From JAKFWF01 sp963732635 (GTDB lineage: Bacteria > Pseudomonadota > Alphaproteobacteria > Rhizobiales > Hyphomicrobiaceae), in the NCBI GenBank assembly GCA_963732635.1, contig CAVTAL010000007.1, positions 1 to 64,000 on the forward strand: a stretch of DNA of 64,000 nt, in the 5' to 3' direction. The notes beneath the pieces are model-generated. The model was not told the origin of the DNA. It searched no databases and was given only the letters and a program-made list of their open reading frames with translations. The position numbers and the translations under genes are program-made. This document shows, one piece after another, positions 61,125-64,000 of the stretch. The number at the start of each line of letters is the position of its first letter. The first letter of the stretch is position 1.

Positions 61125-62156
61125 CTATTGCGGCTCGATCGCGACTGCCGATTTTACGCCGCCGAGGTAACGCGCCTCAAGCTCTGCCGTGTCCCGTTTG
61201 CCAACGGCCGAGCGGCAGCGGCCCAGCCATTTTGCGGCTTCGGTGCGGCCGGCCACGAACAGGTAGGACAGCAGCTCGGCGTCGGGCTTCATCTTGGTGA
61301 TGGTCGCGAGATTGGCGGTGTGACGGCCGGTCTCGATGACGTGGAAGCGGTGGCGCTTCAGTCGCGCGACACTGCCGCCGCCGTTGCTGAACCAGCCGGG
61401 TTTGGTGCCGCGCGCCAAGGCAATCAATTCGACGTCGCGCAGGAACGGTTGGTTGAAGGTGATCTCGCTCATGTGTGCCGCGATCTCGGTGGCGGTGCGC
61501 GGTGGCTTCGGCCGCACCGCATGATTGAGCACCACGATCAATGTGTCCTCGACCGGACTTTCTGTGGCGAGTGTGATCAGGTCCGGATTTGCCGAGAAGC
61601 CACCGTCCCAGTAGGCGTGGCCATCGATCTCGACCGCGTGATGCACTGTCGGCAGACACGCAGATGCAAGGATCGCCTCGACCTTCATCTCGGCACGGCG
61701 GAACAGGCGCGGTCGACCTGTGGTCACGTCAGTGGCCGCGATCAGCAGTTCGATCCCCGATTTCTGGCGCAGGGCTGCGAAGTCGATCTCTTCAGTCAGC
61801 AGCTTGCGCAACGGATCGATGCCGAGCGGATTGAAATCGTAGGGCGACACCATGCCAGCCATCGAGGCCAGCGCCCTCGACATGTACGGATTGATCGCGG
61901 TGAGGTCAGGCGGTTGCGCTTTCTCGATTGCCTTCCACATTGATTTCAGTTTGGCGCGCGCCTGTTCGCGGTCGCCGCCGGCAAGTCCGCTGGCGAGCGC
62001 CACGGCGTTGACGGCCCCGGCGCTGGTGCCGCTGACCCATCCGAACTCGATGGCGTCGTCTTCAAGCAGTTGGTCGAGCACGCCCCAGGTGAAGGCGCCG
62101 TGTGCGCCGCCGCCCTGAAGTGCCAGATTGAGGGTGATTTTCTTGTGCTTGGACAC
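61125..62156 (-). CDS. Patatin-like phospholipase
   Basis: 343 residues. The glycine-rich oxyanion motif is LALQGGGAHGAFTWGVL, the nucleophile is in GWVSGTSAGAVNA and the catalytic Asp is in YWDGGFSANPD. Hydrolyses acyl esters of lipids (bacterial members include secreted cytotoxins and storage-lipid regulators). No signal peptide is seen, so it is probably cytosolic. Start taken as GTG 62156; an ATG at 62180 is possible. Confidence 0.9.
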   Translation of the reverse strand: MSKHKKITLNLALQGGGAHGAFTWGVLDQLLEDDAIEFGWVSGTSAGAVNAVALASGLAGGDREQARAKLKSMWKAIEKAQPPDLTAINPYMSRALASMAGMVSPYDFNPLGIDPLRKLLTEEIDFAALRQKSGIELLIAATDVTTGRPRLFRRAEMKVEAILASACLPTVHHAVEIDGHAYWDGGFSANPDLITLATESPVEDTLIVVLNHAVRPKPPRTATEIAAHMSEITFNQPFLRDVELIALARGTKPGWFSNGGGSVARLKRHRFHVIETGRHTANLATITKMKPDAELLSYLFVAGRTEAAKWLGRCRSAVGKRDTAELEARYLGGVKSAVAIEPQ

Positions 62157-62195
62157 GCCCCGCCCTTCAACTCGACACACATGCGAGGGCGAATT

Positions 62196-62955
62196 CTAGC
62201 ACAACCCCATGGTCAAGACGACGGGCAGGCCATCGATGTGTTCCATCCGCGCGTCGATGCCGAACGCCGATTTCAGCAGCGGGCGGGTGAGTACGGCGGT
62301 CGGCGCGCCATCGCCCAGGACGCGGCCATCCTTGATCAGAATGATGCGTTGGCAATAGCGCGCGGCCAGCGTGAGGTCGTGCATGGCGACCGCGACCGTT
62401 CGCCCCGAGGCCGATAGCGTCGCCAGCCGGTCGAGCAGGGTCAATTGGTGGGCGGGATCGAGACCGGCGGTCGGCTCGTCGGCCAGGATCACTGGCGTTT
62501 CCTGGGCGAGCACCCGCGCCATCAGCACGCGGGCGAGTTCACCGCCGGAGAGTTCGGTTACCGGCCGGTTGCGGAACAACGTAACATCCATCTCCTCCAT
62601 CGCCCGGTCGACGGCGTTGAGGTTCGCGTCGGTGCCGCCGCCATGCGGCAGACGGCCAAGTGCGACGGTGCGCGCCACCGTCAATGGCCAATGCACTACC
62701 CGTTGTTGCGGCAGATAGCCGATTGCCTTGCGCGCGTGATGCCAGCGGCATGCGGTCGAGCCCCAGACCGTCGAACGTCACAGCACCGCGTGACAAAGGC
62801 AGCAAGCCACCAAGCGCGCGCAGGCACGTCGACTTGCCGGCGCCATTGGGACCGATCAAGGCGGTCAATTCGCCGGCTTTCAAGGCGAACGAAACGTCGC
62901 TCAGCACGGTTCGGCGGCCAAGCGCGACCGAGATGTTGTCGGCGGCAAGCCTCAT
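62196..62955 (-). CDS. Iron-siderophore/heme/cobalamin ABC transporter ATPase, broken by one extra base
   Basis: Starts at ATG 62955 (MRLAADNISVALGRR). Walker A is GPNGAGKSTCLRALGGLL. The frame then goes astray after LASRA; removing one base at 62729-62737 restores KAIGYLPQQRVVHWPLTVAR in the frame that runs to 62196. This contains the signature ELSGGELARVLMARVL, Walker B VILADEPTAGLDP and the switch region AMHDLTLAARY. The 760-nt span is one base over a whole number, giving about 252 residues. Powers FecCD-type import with the adjacent permease. Confidence 0.9.
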
Positions 62956-63924
62956 GGTCCTAAGTTCCTGTCGCGTTTTCAGCACCAGCCACAGGAAGAA
63001 CGGGGCGCCGATCAGCGCCGTCAGCACGCCGAGCTTGAGATCGCCGAGCGGCGACAGCAGGCGCAGGACGATATCGGCCGCGAGCACGAGGCAGGCGCCA
63101 CCGAGTGCACTCAGTGGCAGCAGCCGGCCGGGCTCTTGGCCCGCGTACCGCCGCAGCAAATGAGGTACCACCAAGCCGACGAAACCGATCGAACCGGCAA
63201 CCGATGTCGCGGCCCCGATCGCCAGCGCCGTACCGGCGACAATCTTCAGACGAAGCCGGTGCAGGTCGAGCCCGAGATTGGTCGCCACGTCGTCGCCGAG
63301 TGACAGTGCATCAAGGTCGCGGCGCAGCGACAGCAGCACGGCGCCACCGGCAAGGATCAGCGGGCTCGCGATCCAAACGTGGATCAGGCTGCGATCGGTC
63401 AGCGAGCCCAGCATCCAGAACACCATTTCGACGGCGGCGAACGGATTGGGCGACAGGTTGAGCGCCAGCGTCGTCAGTGCGCCGGCAAGGCTCGATATGG
63501 CGACGCCGGCGAGGATCAGTGTCACCGGGCCGCTGCGGGCGCCGGCCAACAACATCACGGCGAGTGTCGCCACGCCGGCGCCGATCAAGCCGCCGAGCGG
63601 CAACGCCAAGGCGAACGCCGCCGATGCGCCGGAGTGGATCGCGATAACCGCGCCGAGCGAGGCGCCGCCGGTGACGCCGAGCAGGCCGGGTTCGGCCAGC
63701 GGATTGCGCAGATAACCTTGCAGTGCCGCGCCGCTGAGGCCGAGCGCGCCGCCGATCAGGGCGCCCAGAATTGCGCGCGGCAGACGAATTTCGCTGAAGA
63801 TCAGCCAAGCGGCATTGGCGCCGCCAGGGAAGCCGAAGCCGGCCGGGCCGGTCATCAGCGACGCCACGAAGCACAGCGCCAGCGCAATCGTCAGCCAGAT
63901 TTCCGCCGTCAAAGAGCGCGTCAT
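62956..63924 (-). CDS. FecCD-family ABC permease
   Basis: 323 residues up to the ATPase start. Membrane protein of the BtuC/FepD/HmuU type: SEIRLPRAILGALIGGALGL, GAALQGYLRNPLAEPGLLGV, TLILAGVAISSLAGAL, GSIGFVGLVVPHLLRRYAG and GAPFFLWLVLKTRQEL. As written it reads into the ATPase without a stop. Removing one base near its 3' end would give a stop at TGA (62952-62954) overlapping the ATPase ATG, the usual arrangement, so the apparent fusion may be an artefact. Its ATG overlaps the stop of the upstream gene (ATGA). Confidence 0.9.
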
Positions 63925-64000
63925 TGGCTCGTTCGCGCCGTTGGCAGTCGGTCGCGGGCGCCAGCCAGCATACCAACCGCGTCGGCGATACGCGGACCGC
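63921..64000 (-). CDS. C-terminal end of a probable periplasmic iron/cobalamin-binding protein (partial)
   Basis: Only the last 25 codons are in the window (ending GPRIADAVGMLAGARDRLP, then TARTSQ). The GPRxxDAVxxLA pattern is typical of the end of Fe/B12 periplasmic-binding proteins, and the gene directly precedes the FecCD permease with a 4-bp ATGA overlap. The assignment rests mostly on the operon position. Confidence 0.55.
   Translation of the reverse strand, partial: GPRIADAVGMLAGARDRLPTARTSQ

Overview
The window reads as chromosomal DNA of a GC-rich alphaproteobacterium, most likely a member of the Hyphomicrobiales (Bradyrhizobium/Xanthobacteraceae-like). Reasons are the high G+C gene stock, a 1,600-residue NAD-glutamate dehydrogenase, zur-znuCB with an alphaproteobacterial-looking Zur box, TRAP and Opp transporters, and GTCATCCCGG-type dispersed palindromes. 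This placement is an inference from gene content; no ribosomal RNA is present.

Layout. 1-2.3 kb: decayed accessory DNA (helicase tail, FRG-domain gene, a broken unknown gene) lying against the 3' end of an initiator tRNA-Met gene. 2.9-6.4 kb: ispG, then the zinc-uptake genes znuB-znuC-zur reading leftward from a Zur operator. 6.5-17.4 kb: a thiolase-like gene lacking two catalytic residues, a 1,098-residue membrane/coiled-coil protein, a cation-efflux transporter, small hypothetical genes, a DUF3750 gene and murJ. 17.4-27.9 kb: tRNA-Gly, an orphan ParA, a secreted repeat protein, a helical-repeat gene broken in three places, an AhpD-like gene, gdh and a nested regulator pair. 27.9-36.3 kb: acyl-CoA and acid-sugar metabolism (crotonase, two acyl-CoA ligases, otnK-otnC, SDR, amidase) with a 112-bp tandem repeat. 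36.5-41.2 kb: a compact module of coiled-coil protein, OmpA-like membrane protein, Ras-like small GTPase, histidine kinase and lone receiver; this is the most interesting candidate system. 41.3-48.2 kb: dehalogenase, FAD monooxygenase, zinc-finger protein, atypical class A penicillin-binding protein, GIY-YIG protein, FucU-like mutarotase and ChaC. 48.4-60.0 kb: an Opp-type ABC transporter, an M20 amidohydrolase, and a lactonase / aldose dehydrogenase / DapA-type aldolase / GntR / TRAP cluster resembling a non-phosphorylative deoxy-sugar pathway. 60.0-64.0 kb: DUF3429, TrmO, a patatin and an iron/cobalamin-type ABC importer cut by the window end.

A cross-cutting observation is that at least nine otherwise conserved genes are broken by apparent one-base insertions. 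In every gene where I could work out the direction, the reading frame is restored by removing one extra base, often in a short homopolymer. This looks more like residual sequence error than gene death, so znuB, oppC, the SDR, the ABC ATPase and others are annotated as probably functional genes with their inferred true ends.
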